Below are positions 26,585 to 34,079 of a stretch of DNA of 64,000 nt, piece after piece. The first letter of the stretch is position 1; the number at the start of each line of letters is the position of its first letter. Under the pieces are notes generated by a model, which saw only the letters and a program-made list of their open reading frames with translations, made no database searches and was not told where the DNA came from. A program made the translations under genes and the position numbers. Where the stretch lies: positions 1 to 64,000 of the forward strand of contig WBUK01000014.1 of assembly GCA_008933765.1 (NCBI GenBank), written 5' to 3'. The DNA comes from Ignavibacteriaceae bacterium. Its GTDB lineage: Bacteria; Bacteroidota; Ignavibacteria; Ignavibacteriales; Ignavibacteriaceae.

Positions 26585-27302
26585 TATATTCGTTTATATC
26601 CGAGTTCGTATTTCTGTAAATAGTGCCAAATTCGTGCAGGGTAACCGCATCTTCCACGGCGAAGCCGCCTATTTTTGTCCGCCGTAAAGAAGATAAATAT
26701 GCCCCACACCCCAACTTTTCGCCCAAATCGTGCGCAAGCACCCTGATGTATGTACCTTTAGAACATAACACCCTGAAAGATACAAGAGGTGGTGCAAAAG
26801 CTGTTATCTCAAAGAGTTCCACAGTAACATTCCGCGGCTTTCTTTCAACTGTTTCACCCTTTCGGGCGAGCGTATAAAGCCGCTTGCCCTCTTTCATCAC
26901 CGCAGAATACATCGGCGGTACCTGCTGAATTTCACCCGTTAGCTCAGAAGCAGCGGCTTGTGTTGCTTCACGGGTAATGTGCCCCGCCTCTTTAACGATG
27001 TGCACCTCAGTTTCACTGTCCATCGAGGGGGTTTGCTCTCCCAGAATTATCGTGCCGGTGTACTCTTTCGGCAAACCCATAAAAGACTCAATCTTTTTGG
27101 TCGATTTTCCTGTGCACACAATCAAAAGCCCTGTTGCTTTCGGATCAAGTGTGCCGGCGTGCCCAATTTTTTTTATTTTAATAATTCTTCTTAACCGATA
27201 AATAACATCAAATGATGTAAGTTCTAACGGTTTATCGATAAGAATCGTTTCCCCCCTTAAAAAATCGATGTTACTGTAGCTCGTTACTTGCCGAGTTATC
27301 AT
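26568..27302 (-). CDS. truB: tRNA pseudouridine(55) synthase
   Basis: Forms pseudouridine 55 in the T-loop of tRNAs. 244 residues. The catalytic motif GHAGTLDPKATGLLIVCTG contains the nucleophilic Asp near residue 57, with IDKPLELTSFDV before it and GTYIRVLAHDLGEKLG near 190. The ATG start overlaps rbfA by 32 bp, giving about 15 residues more than is usual before the RGETILIDKP core. No other canonical start exists closer to the core. The C-terminal PUA-like domain of longer TruB proteins is absent, as in many Bacteroidota. Confidence 0.95.
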   Translation of the reverse strand: MITRQVTSYSNIDFLRGETILIDKPLELTSFDVIYRLRRIIKIKKIGHAGTLDPKATGLLIVCTGKSTKKIESFMGLPKEYTGTIILGEQTPSMDSETEVHIVKEAGHITREATQAAASELTGEIQQVPPMYSAVMKEGKRLYTLARKGETVERKPRNVTVELFEITAFAPPLVSFRVLCSKGTYIRVLAHDLGEKLGCGAYLSSLRRTKIGGFAVEDAVTLHEFGTIYRNTNSDINEYNENLS

Positions 27303-27636
27303 TTTTATGAATTTCTTTTAACAGATTTTCAATCTTTTCAACTCGATCTGCAGTGTCATCAATGTAAAATCTAAGCTCAGGCATATACCGCACTCTTATC
27401 TTCCCGGCAAGCTCGTGCCTTATTCCGGGAGTATCTGCGGTTAATTTAGCAAGAACACTTTCTCTCTCCGATCTTTCAAAAACCGAGAAATAGACTTTGG
27501 CTAACCTGAGATCGGCGCTCATCTTGACACCCGTGATGGTTATCATCCCAAGCCCACTGCCGCTGTAACGGGTTAGAAAAATCATCCCTAACTCATCTTT
27601 TACCTGATTTGCAAGTCGTTCTGCTCTGTGTCCCAT
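27271..27636 (-). CDS. rbfA: Ribosome-binding factor A
   Basis: Cold-shock maturation factor acting on the 16S rRNA 5' region of the 30S subunit. 121 residues, with a single KH-like fold: HRAERLANQVKDELGMIFL at the N-terminus, GMITITGVKMSADLRLAKVYFSVF in the middle and RYMPELRFYIDDTADRVEKIENLL near the end. Follows infB after a 132-bp gap with repeats and overlaps truB. Confidence 0.95.
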   Translation of the reverse strand: MGHRAERLANQVKDELGMIFLTRYSGSGLGMITITGVKMSADLRLAKVYFSVFERSERESVLAKLTADTPGIRHELAGKIRVRYMPELRFYIDDTADRVEKIENLLKEIHKNDNSASNELQ

Positions 27637-27674
27637 ACCTCTCCTTCTGCTGTATTGAAGAAACTCCGGTTTTT

Positions 27675-27774
27675 AACTTCCCGATATTACCTGAAATTAT
27701 TTTCCTGATATTAACAAAGTTAAACTTTCCGATATTACCCGGGACTAATTGCCCGGTATTATCAGCGGTTAATC
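27675..27774. repeat. Degenerate ~25-bp tandem repeat after the infB stop
   Basis: Four rough units share (T/C)CC(G/T)GATATTA-like cores at about 27680, 27704, 27729 and 27753 (CCGATATTACC, CCTGATATTAAC, CCGATATTACCC, CCGGTATTATC), each followed by a TTAA/TAAT segment. The last unit runs into the infB stop codon (27769-27771). They occupy most of the gap between infB and rbfA. Confidence 0.6.
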
Positions 27775-30639
27775 AAGTTTCTTCTTTGTTTCTATTACCT
27801 TGAAACCTTCAATAATATCGCCGACTTTAAGGTCGTTAAAATTTTGAATGCTGATACCGCACTCGTAGTTCGAATCAACCTCTTTTACATCGTCTTTAAA
27901 GCGCTTCAACGAAAGTATCTCGCCGGTGAAGATTACCAACCCGTCGCGTACTACACGAACACGGTCGTTTCTTGTTATCTTGCCGTCTAAAACATAACAA
28001 CCGGCTACAGTTCCAACTTTGGGCACCTTGAAAGTATCCCTTATTTCCACTGTAGCAGTGATTTCCTCGGAAAGAATCGGCGAAAGCATCCCTTCGAGTG
28101 CCTGTTTAACTTCGTTGATTGCATCGTATATAATGCTGTAAATCCTGATATCTACATTTTGCGTTTCCGCCAACTTTCTGGCGGACATATTCGGGCGCAC
28201 ATGGAACCCAATAATGATAGCATTAGACGCATTTGCAAGCAAAACATCACTTTCCGAAATTGCACCAACGCCTTTGTGAATAACTTTCACTTTCACTTCT
28301 TCGGTTGAAAGTTTAAGCAGCGAATCGGAAACGGCTTCAACTGAACCGTCAACATCCGCTTTCACAATAACCGGAAGTTCACTCACACCGCCGATTTGTA
28401 TCTGGCGCGAAATCTCGTCAAGTGTAATGTGTTTAACCTGCTTACTGTCAAGTTCTCTTTTCAGTTGCTGCCGCTTAAGAGCGATTTCACGGGCGATTCT
28501 TTCGGTTTCAACCACAATAAACTGATCGCCCGCCTGCGGCGCACCTTCAAAACCCAGCACTAAAACGGGGGTGGATGGGGGGGCTTGGTCTAATTTATTG
28601 TTCCTTTCATCGAACATTGCCCTTACTCTGCCGTGCTGATTACCGCAAACAAAAATATCACCTTGCCTTAGCGTCCCTTTTTGGATCAATATTGTGGCGG
28701 TTACGCCTCTGCCTTTATCCAACTGCGACTCAATAACCACGCCCCGTGCTTCACGGTTTGGGTTGGCTTTCAAATCGAGCAATTCTGCTTCAAGCAGTAT
28801 CTTTTCCAATAAAAGATCGATATTCAGACCTTTTTTAGCAGATATTTCAACACTTTGGTATCTTCCGCCCCACTCTTCAATCAGAACATTTCTTTCGGCA
28901 AGTTGTTGCTTAATCTTTTCGATGTTTGCAGCCGGCTTATCTATTTTGTTAATAGCAACAATAATCGGAACATTTGCCGCCTGAGCATGCGAAATTGCCT
29001 CAACTGTCTGAGGCATCACTGCGTCGTCAGCCGCAACAATCAAAATAACAATATCAGTTACCTGTGCACCACGAGCACGCATCGCAGTGAACGCCTCGTG
29101 ACCCGGCGTATCCAAAAATGTGATGTAGTGCCCCGGTTTAACCTCAACTTTGTAAGCACCGATATGCTGTGTAATTCCACCGGACTCGCCGGCAACCACA
29201 TTAGCACTTCTGATATAATCAAGCAGCGAGGTTTTTCCGTGGTCAACATGCCCCATTATTGTAACAACCGGTGACCTGCTCTCCAAATCTTCCGGATCGT
29301 CCTCGGTGTCAAGAAGCGCTTCATCGCTGTACTCTTCTTCAAGTTCAATTTCATATCCAAATTCATCAGCTACAAGCGTTATGGTGTCAAGCTCGATTCT
29401 CTGGTTTATCGAAACCATCAGCCCAAGCGCAATACACTTGGAAATTACTTCGCTAACCTGCACATTCATAACATTTGCAAGTTCGGAAACTGACATGAAC
29501 TGGTTAACTTTTATAATTTTTTCTTCAAGTCTCTTTTGTTCATCCAACCGTTCCTGAATTTCCTGGCGCTCTTTTCTCTTTTTCTTTCGAAGTGAAGCAC
29601 GGGATGAAATAACAGAATCTTCAGCTTCCTGCATAGTTTTTCTTATCGATTCACGAACCTCTTTCTCGTCGATCTCAATCTTTTTGCCTTTTATTCTCTT
29701 CCCGGGAGCCGTTTCTTCAATAATTTCTTCACGCTTCTTCCCTCTGTTTTTCTTCTTCTTTTTTCTTCCTTTTTTATCATCGGAATCAGTTGAAACGGGG
29801 GTGGTTTTTTCTAATGGTGTTTTAGCGGAGGGTTCGGAAGCGGTGGCTTCGGGCTGTGGTTCTTTCTCAGGCATCTTACCGAGAATTTTCAAACCTAAGC
29901 GTTTGCCGGTTCTCGGGTCAACATCAAAGCGCCGGGGTGTTCTTTTCCCCGTTTCTTCTTTTGTTTTTTCTTCTGTTTCAACCTCATCAGGTTTAATTAA
30001 AGCTTCAATTTCAGGTGAAACAGTATCCTCAGGTGCTTCGCTGACGGTTTCCTGTTCTTCTTTCTCTTTTAACTTCTTCTTCCAGGTCTGTTTTGCAGGT
30101 TCTTTCCCTTCTCCCCTGGCTTTTTCTTCGGTTTCGGCCTGTTTATCCGTAGCGGGCGTTATATCAGTGGCTATGGTCGTAACGGCTTCGGAAACTTCCG
30201 TCGCAGGCTGCACTTCAGCAACAACTTCATCGGGCTTCTTCTCAGTCTCTTCAACTTTCGCAACCTCCTGAACAGCCGGCTGCACCTCTGTTGCGGATAC
30301 TTTCTCTTCTGACGGTTTGCTTTCCGTATCTTTCCCTTCAACCGCTTTCGGTTCTTCCGGTTTCTCTTCAGCAACTTTCGGCTCCTCTGCCTGAGGTTCA
30401 CTACCACCTAAGAATTTTTTGTTAAATTCTTCAAGTTTTTGATAATGCTTCTCGGAGCGCTCCATATCCTTCTTGAACTGGACTTTAACCTCTTCGATCA
30501 TCTCAGGGGTAAGAAGCGAATTCACCGTCTTTACATTGTGCCCTTTCTTCTTCAAATGATCAAGTATTGCGTTAGCAGATATATTAAACTGCGAGGCAAA
30601 ATTATGAATTCTTATTTTTTCGTCTTTTTTTTCAGACAT
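27769..30639 (-). CDS. infB: Translation initiation factor IF-2
   Basis: GTPase that brings initiator tRNA to the 30S subunit. 956 residues. The N-terminal IF2_N fold (about 8-60, IRIHNFASQFNISANAIL) is followed by a long Lys/Glu/Pro-rich linker (about 75-370), a second IF2_N-like helix, and the G domain with GHVDHGKTSLLD, DTPGHEAF and NKIDKP (near 460-570), then the beta-barrels and the C-terminal fMet-tRNA-binding domain (GTVAGCYVLDGKI). Part of the nusA-infB operon with 20 bp to nusA. Confidence 0.98.
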   Translation of the reverse strand: MSEKKDEKIRIHNFASQFNISANAILDHLKKKGHNVKTVNSLLTPEMIEEVKVQFKKDMERSEKHYQKLEEFNKKFLGGSEPQAEEPKVAEEKPEEPKAVEGKDTESKPSEEKVSATEVQPAVQEVAKVEETEKKPDEVVAEVQPATEVSEAVTTIATDITPATDKQAETEEKARGEGKEPAKQTWKKKLKEKEEQETVSEAPEDTVSPEIEALIKPDEVETEEKTKEETGKRTPRRFDVDPRTGKRLGLKILGKMPEKEPQPEATASEPSAKTPLEKTTPVSTDSDDKKGRKKKKKNRGKKREEIIEETAPGKRIKGKKIEIDEKEVRESIRKTMQEAEDSVISSRASLRKKKRKERQEIQERLDEQKRLEEKIIKVNQFMSVSELANVMNVQVSEVISKCIALGLMVSINQRIELDTITLVADEFGYEIELEEEYSDEALLDTEDDPEDLESRSPVVTIMGHVDHGKTSLLDYIRSANVVAGESGGITQHIGAYKVEVKPGHYITFLDTPGHEAFTAMRARGAQVTDIVILIVAADDAVMPQTVEAISHAQAANVPIIVAINKIDKPAANIEKIKQQLAERNVLIEEWGGRYQSVEISAKKGLNIDLLLEKILLEAELLDLKANPNREARGVVIESQLDKGRGVTATILIQKGTLRQGDIFVCGNQHGRVRAMFDERNNKLDQAPPSTPVLVLGFEGAPQAGDQFIVVETERIAREIALKRQQLKRELDSKQVKHITLDEISRQIQIGGVSELPVIVKADVDGSVEAVSDSLLKLSTEEVKVKVIHKGVGAISESDVLLANASNAIIIGFHVRPNMSARKLAETQNVDIRIYSIIYDAINEVKQALEGMLSPILSEEITATVEIRDTFKVPKVGTVAGCYVLDGKITRNDRVRVVRDGLVIFTGEILSLKRFKDDVKEVDSNYECGISIQNFNDLKVGDIIEGFKVIETKKKLD

Positions 30640-30659
30640 CTGTCTCTTGTCCTGTCTTT

Positions 30660-31901
30660 CTAATCCTGCATTCTTTTCTTCAGGATATCGATAATTCTGT
30701 TGACCTGTTCCTCATCATCGTCAAAAATCTCGAGCAGGTCTTTTCGCTCAGCTTTAAGGGCATCGACCACATAGTCGAACCGGTTTGCAATCAATTTGTC
30801 GTAAACCTCTGCGCCCAGTTCAGCTTTACATTCGATGAGTTCAACTTCTTCATCGTAATCTTCAATCTCTTTTTCAATCCTGTGGAAATCGATGTTGTAA
30901 CCGCTGATTTCCATCGCTAAACGGATGTTAACACCGTTTCTTCCCACAATAACCGCCGCCTGCGACGAGTCAGCATATATAATTGCATTGCGGTTTTCAG
31001 GGTCAATTTCTATGTTTTTCAACTTACCCGGAGCTAAAGCTCTGCTGATTAAAAGAACAGGGTCTTCTGCGTATGGGAATACATCGATGTTCTCGCCGGC
31101 AAGCTCTTTAATAATTGAGTGTATCCTAACGCCCTTCATCCCAACACAGGCACCAACAGGGTCAACCCTTTTATCCATCGACTCAACAGCAACTTTTGCT
31201 CTCTCTCCGGCTTGGCGGGCAATTTTTCTGATCTCTATTATACCGTCGTAAACCTCCGGCACCTCTATTTCAATAAGCCTTTTCAGCAGCTCGTTGTCTG
31301 CCCTCGAGATAATAATTTCAGGACCACTCTTCCCGCGCCTTACTTCTTTAACAATAGCACGGATAGTGTGCCCTTTGTGGTAGCGCTCGTGCGGAATCTG
31401 CTCCTCTTTCGGAAGTATCAGCTCATTCTTGTTATGGTTAACCAGTACATCATTTTTTCTGATCTGATAAACATCACCGATAACAATTTCACCAAGAAGC
31501 CTGTTGTACTCGGTAAGTATAATCTCTTTTTCAATCTCACGGATACGCTGGTTGAGGCTCTGCTTTGCTAAGTTTATAAGCCTTCTGCCGAAAGTCGAAA
31601 GTTTCAGTTGTTCAACATATTCGTCGCCAATGTCAAGTTCATCCTCGTTGCCAAGGCGCTCAACTTCTTCAAGGCTGATCTGCTTTTCAGGGTCTTCAAC
31701 CTCCTCAACAATCTCTCTGATCAGAAAGATTTCGATATCACCCTTATCCATGTTGACAACAACGGAGTAGTTGCTCTCTTCTCCGTATTTTTTTCTGACG
31801 AGCAACCCAAAGATATCTTCAATGATACCATGAAGCACATCCTTGTCAACTCCTTTTTCTCTAACCATCGCCGCAAACGATTCAACTATGTCTGCGTTCA
31901 T
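30660..31901 (-). CDS. nusA: Transcription termination/antitermination factor NusA
   Basis: RNA polymerase-binding factor for pausing, termination and rRNA antitermination. 413 residues: N-terminal polymerase-binding domain (about 1-125), S1 domain (about 130-200, IVIGDVYQIRKNDVLVNH), KH1 (about 230-275, VDPVGACVGMKGVRIHSI) and KH2 (about 300-345, AAVIVGRNGVNIRLAMEISG). The acidic C-terminal repeats of E. coli NusA are absent, as in most bacteria outside gamma-proteobacteria. It sits between rimP (16 bp) and infB. Confidence 0.98.
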   Translation of the reverse strand: MNADIVESFAAMVREKGVDKDVLHGIIEDIFGLLVRKKYGEESNYSVVVNMDKGDIEIFLIREIVEEVEDPEKQISLEEVERLGNEDELDIGDEYVEQLKLSTFGRRLINLAKQSLNQRIREIEKEIILTEYNRLLGEIVIGDVYQIRKNDVLVNHNKNELILPKEEQIPHERYHKGHTIRAIVKEVRRGKSGPEIIISRADNELLKRLIEIEVPEVYDGIIEIRKIARQAGERAKVAVESMDKRVDPVGACVGMKGVRIHSIIKELAGENIDVFPYAEDPVLLISRALAPGKLKNIEIDPENRNAIIYADSSQAAVIVGRNGVNIRLAMEISGYNIDFHRIEKEIEDYDEEVELIECKAELGAEVYDKLIANRFDYVVDALKAERKDLLEIFDDDEEQVNRIIDILKKRMQD

Positions 31902-31917
31902 TTCTGTTTTTCCTCCG

Positions 31918-32370
31918 TTAGAAACTTACTTTTACCTTGGCTGCCTTAATTTGGTTAAAGCCAATCGTTTGTGATTCTTTGTTAACTTCAAATGTCAATT
32001 TGTCTTCTTCAATCGAAAGAAGTGTACCTTTCATTTTTTTTATCTCTTCACCTTCGGAATAAGAAACCTCAAAATTTCTTCCTATGTGTTTCGTATATTG
32101 CTTCAGGAAAACAAGCGGTCTGCTTACCCCCGGTGAAGAAACTTCAAACCTGAAAGGTCCCTCGATCAAATCTTCATTTTCTATCTCTTTAGAAGCCCGG
32201 CGGCTTATAAGAGCACAAATATCCACGGTTACACCCTCTTCACCATCGATGTAAAGTTCAATCACTTTCACCTTACCTTCACCTCGTGAAACAAAGTCGA
32301 TGAACATCATCCCGTGTTCTTCAACAATTTGCGCGCAAATTTCTTTAATTCGTGCTGTATTATCGCTCAT
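31918..32370 (-). CDS. rimP: Ribosome maturation factor RimP
   Basis: 30S assembly factor (DUF150). 150 residues, normal. N-terminal domain MMFIDFVSRGEGKVKVIELYIDG and DLIEGPFRFEVSSPGVSRPLV, the family signature near residue 70-90. First gene of the rimP-nusA-infB-rbfA-truB-ribF-rpsO-pnp cluster. A promoter-like sequence and an intrinsic terminator precede it. Confidence 0.94.
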   Translation of the reverse strand: MSDNTARIKEICAQIVEEHGMMFIDFVSRGEGKVKVIELYIDGEEGVTVDICALISRRASKEIENEDLIEGPFRFEVSSPGVSRPLVFLKQYTKHIGRNFEVSYSEGEEIKKMKGTLLSIEEDKLTFEVNKESQTIGFNQIKAAKVKVSF

Positions 32371-32380
32371 AAATGCTTTC

Positions 32381-32410
32381 TAAAAAAAAACGCCCTTTCT
32401 CCGTAGGGCG
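32381..32410 (-). terminator. Intrinsic terminator immediately upstream of rimP
   Basis: On the minus strand CGCCCT ... AGGGCG (32410-32391) with a short loop is followed by TTTTTTTTT. It lies 53 bp after the CorC-like gene stop and 10 bp before the rimP start. A promoter-like sequence at 32424-32455 lies between that stop and the hairpin, so it may act on transcripts that start there as well as on read-through. Confidence 0.88.
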
Positions 32411-32423
32411 AATATTCAGACTA

Positions 32424-32455
32424 CAAATATAGCAATTTTTACAAAAATAACCAAA
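32424..32455 (-). promoter_or_regulatory. Bacteroidota-type promoter before the rimP-nusA operon
   Basis: On the minus strand TTTG (32455-32452), 20 bases, then TATATTTG (32431-32424) match the TTTG-N19/20-TAnnTTTG promoter of Bacteroidota. Transcription would begin near 32417, just before the terminator hairpin at 32410-32381. Confidence 0.5.
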
Positions 32456-32463
32456 AAAAGGGG

Positions 32464-33759
32464 CTAAATTCGGTTGCCTTCGTTTGATTTTTTCTCACTG
32501 TTTTTGGTGAGCCTGAACTCCGCCATTTTATTCTTTACTCTCTTTGTCAGCTCAATAGTGTAGCCTTGATACTCCACCGTGTCCCCCGGATTAAGAATCT
32601 TCCCCGTAATGTCTGAAACGAAGCCTGCGAATGTTGTGTATTCCTCCGACTCCGGAAATTCACTCTCTAAAATTTCATTCAGATCGTCAATATCAACATT
32701 CCCCAGAATAATGAAAGAACCGTCACCCAGACGGCTGATTTCAGCCGGTGCGTCGGGCGCTTTTTGTGTAATATCCCCAACAATTTCACCGAGAATATCC
32801 TCCAATTTTATTATCCCCTCAGTACCGCCATATTCATCGGCAACAATCGCCGTTCTGATTCCCTTTAACTGCATCTCTTTCAAGATTTCGGATATGTGCT
32901 TTGTCTCAGGAACGAAGTGTGGCGGCTTAACTGCCCGCTCAACCCGATAGTCGTTGTTTACGATATAACTTCGCATTAACTCTTTCACATTTACAACACC
33001 CGTTATATTATCGACCGAGCCTTCAAAAATCGGAACGGAATTGTAGCCCGCCCTGATAATTGCCTTAAAATCTTCCTGCGGGTTACCCGTCAGTTCAACA
33101 GCCGCCATTTCAGTACGCGGAATCATTACATCGTATGCTGTCAGGTCGTGAAATTCCAGCACATTTTCCAGTATTTCGTGCTCTTCTTCCTCTAATTTTC
33201 CCTTTTCAAGCCCGGCATCCAACAATTTTCTGATGTGCTCTTCAGAAATTAAAGTTATTGAATAGTTCGGCTCAGCCTTGAAAAGTTTCAGTAATCTGCG
33301 AACAGGACTTTTTAAAACAGGAGTGAAAATTTTGCTCGTGAAGTCTATTACAATCAAAATGTGGTAGGTGAAACGAACTATCTTTTCAGGATACCCCTCG
33401 CCAAATCCGCGAGGAATATAGACGGAAAGAAGCCAAAATAGCAATGCTATAACCGCCGAAGTTACTATTATAGTGAGCCATTTAATGTAATCATCCGTGG
33501 GAATGCCCAACGAGTTGAGGTAAGAAATTAAATAACTCTCAATTACAAAAAGACCGATCGCAAGAAGAGCATATCGTAAGATTTCGGCGGTTTCGTAGAT
33601 GTTACGGGAGTTCTCCCTGAATTGTTCTAACTTTTCGGAATAGGGGTCGTCTTCCCCCGGTTTTTCTTCCTCAGGGTAAGCCAGCAGAACGGTTTCAGCA
33701 AGCGTTATTCCCATCCCGATTAATAATACCGCAACTACTGCGGCGATTAAAGAAAGCAT
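32464..33759 (-). CDS. CorC/HlyC-type CBS-domain membrane protein
   Basis: Transporter-associated protein of the hemolysin/CorC family, often linked to Mg2+ or Co2+ handling; the substrate here is unknown. 431 residues. Two or three membrane segments (about 3-22, 60-80, 90-112) form a reduced N-terminal domain, unlike the standard DUF21 domain. A CBS pair follows (about 205-330; MIPRTEMAAVELTGNPQEDF, TAIVADEYGGTEGIIKLEDI), then the CorC_HlyC domain (about 340-420; GDGSFIILGNVDIDDLNE, TTFAGFVSDITGKI). It has its own terminator and stands alone. Confidence 0.85.
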   Translation of the reverse strand: MLSLIAAVVAVLLIGMGITLAETVLLAYPEEEKPGEDDPYSEKLEQFRENSRNIYETAEILRYALLAIGLFVIESYLISYLNSLGIPTDDYIKWLTIIVTSAVIALLFWLLSVYIPRGFGEGYPEKIVRFTYHILIVIDFTSKIFTPVLKSPVRRLLKLFKAEPNYSITLISEEHIRKLLDAGLEKGKLEEEEHEILENVLEFHDLTAYDVMIPRTEMAAVELTGNPQEDFKAIIRAGYNSVPIFEGSVDNITGVVNVKELMRSYIVNNDYRVERAVKPPHFVPETKHISEILKEMQLKGIRTAIVADEYGGTEGIIKLEDILGEIVGDITQKAPDAPAEISRLGDGSFIILGNVDIDDLNEILESEFPESEEYTTFAGFVSDITGKILNPGDTVEYQGYTIELTKRVKNKMAEFRLTKNSEKKSNEGNRI

Positions 33760-33860
33760 TTCTTAGTTTGTTGAGTGATCTCTCTTTTTTTCAAATTCAG
33801 ATTACAAAATTCAGAAGATTATTATTTTTCGTGCAATTCCACAACCAAAAATTGCCGGTT

Positions 33861-33955
33861 ATATATCATCTATTGTTACTTCTCAACTAACGAAAGTTTC
33901 GAAGGGTTTTTCGACAGACAACCGTCATATATCAACTAAGGTTACTTCTCAACTA
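33861..33955. repeat. 29-bp imperfect direct repeat in the corC-nrdJ gap
   Basis: The 29 bases at 33861-33889 and 33927-33955 (ATATATCA[TA]CTA..GTTACTTCTCAACTA) differ at three positions and are 66 bp apart. The other sequence in this 320-bp gap is AT-rich with no gene seen; see the hairpin at 33985-34009. Confidence 0.75.
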
Positions 33956-33984
33956 TTTTTACTTACGGCAATTATTTACAACCC

Positions 33985-34009
33985 GGGCGGGGTTTTTTAG
34001 CCCCTCCCC
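33985..34009. other. GC-rich hairpin downstream of nrdJ
   Basis: GGGCGGGG (33985-33992) can pair with CCCCTCCCC (34001-34009) around a loop of about nine bases, with one mismatch and one G-T pair. It is about 70 bp beyond the nrdJ stop but no T-run follows on either strand, so it is not a standard intrinsic terminator. Confidence 0.4.
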
Positions 34010-34079
34010 AAGCGTTAAAGATCGTTAAAATTTTCAAAAAATATTAAACTTCTTATTCCGGGCTGCAAAGCAGATATTC

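Noticed and set aside
27271..27302. ATC start for truB, like deoB, to avoid the 32-bp overlap with rbfA
   Set aside because: An in-frame ATC gives a more typical N-terminus, but an ATG is available upstream and no good ribosome site precedes the ATC.
29684..30271. 195-residue plus-strand ORF, Ser/Phe-rich
   Set aside because: Antisense to the low-complexity linker of infB, where stop codons are rare by composition.
33985..34009. Intrinsic terminator of nrdJ
   Set aside because: The hairpin is GC-rich but has internal mismatches and no T-run on either strand; listed as a hairpin only.
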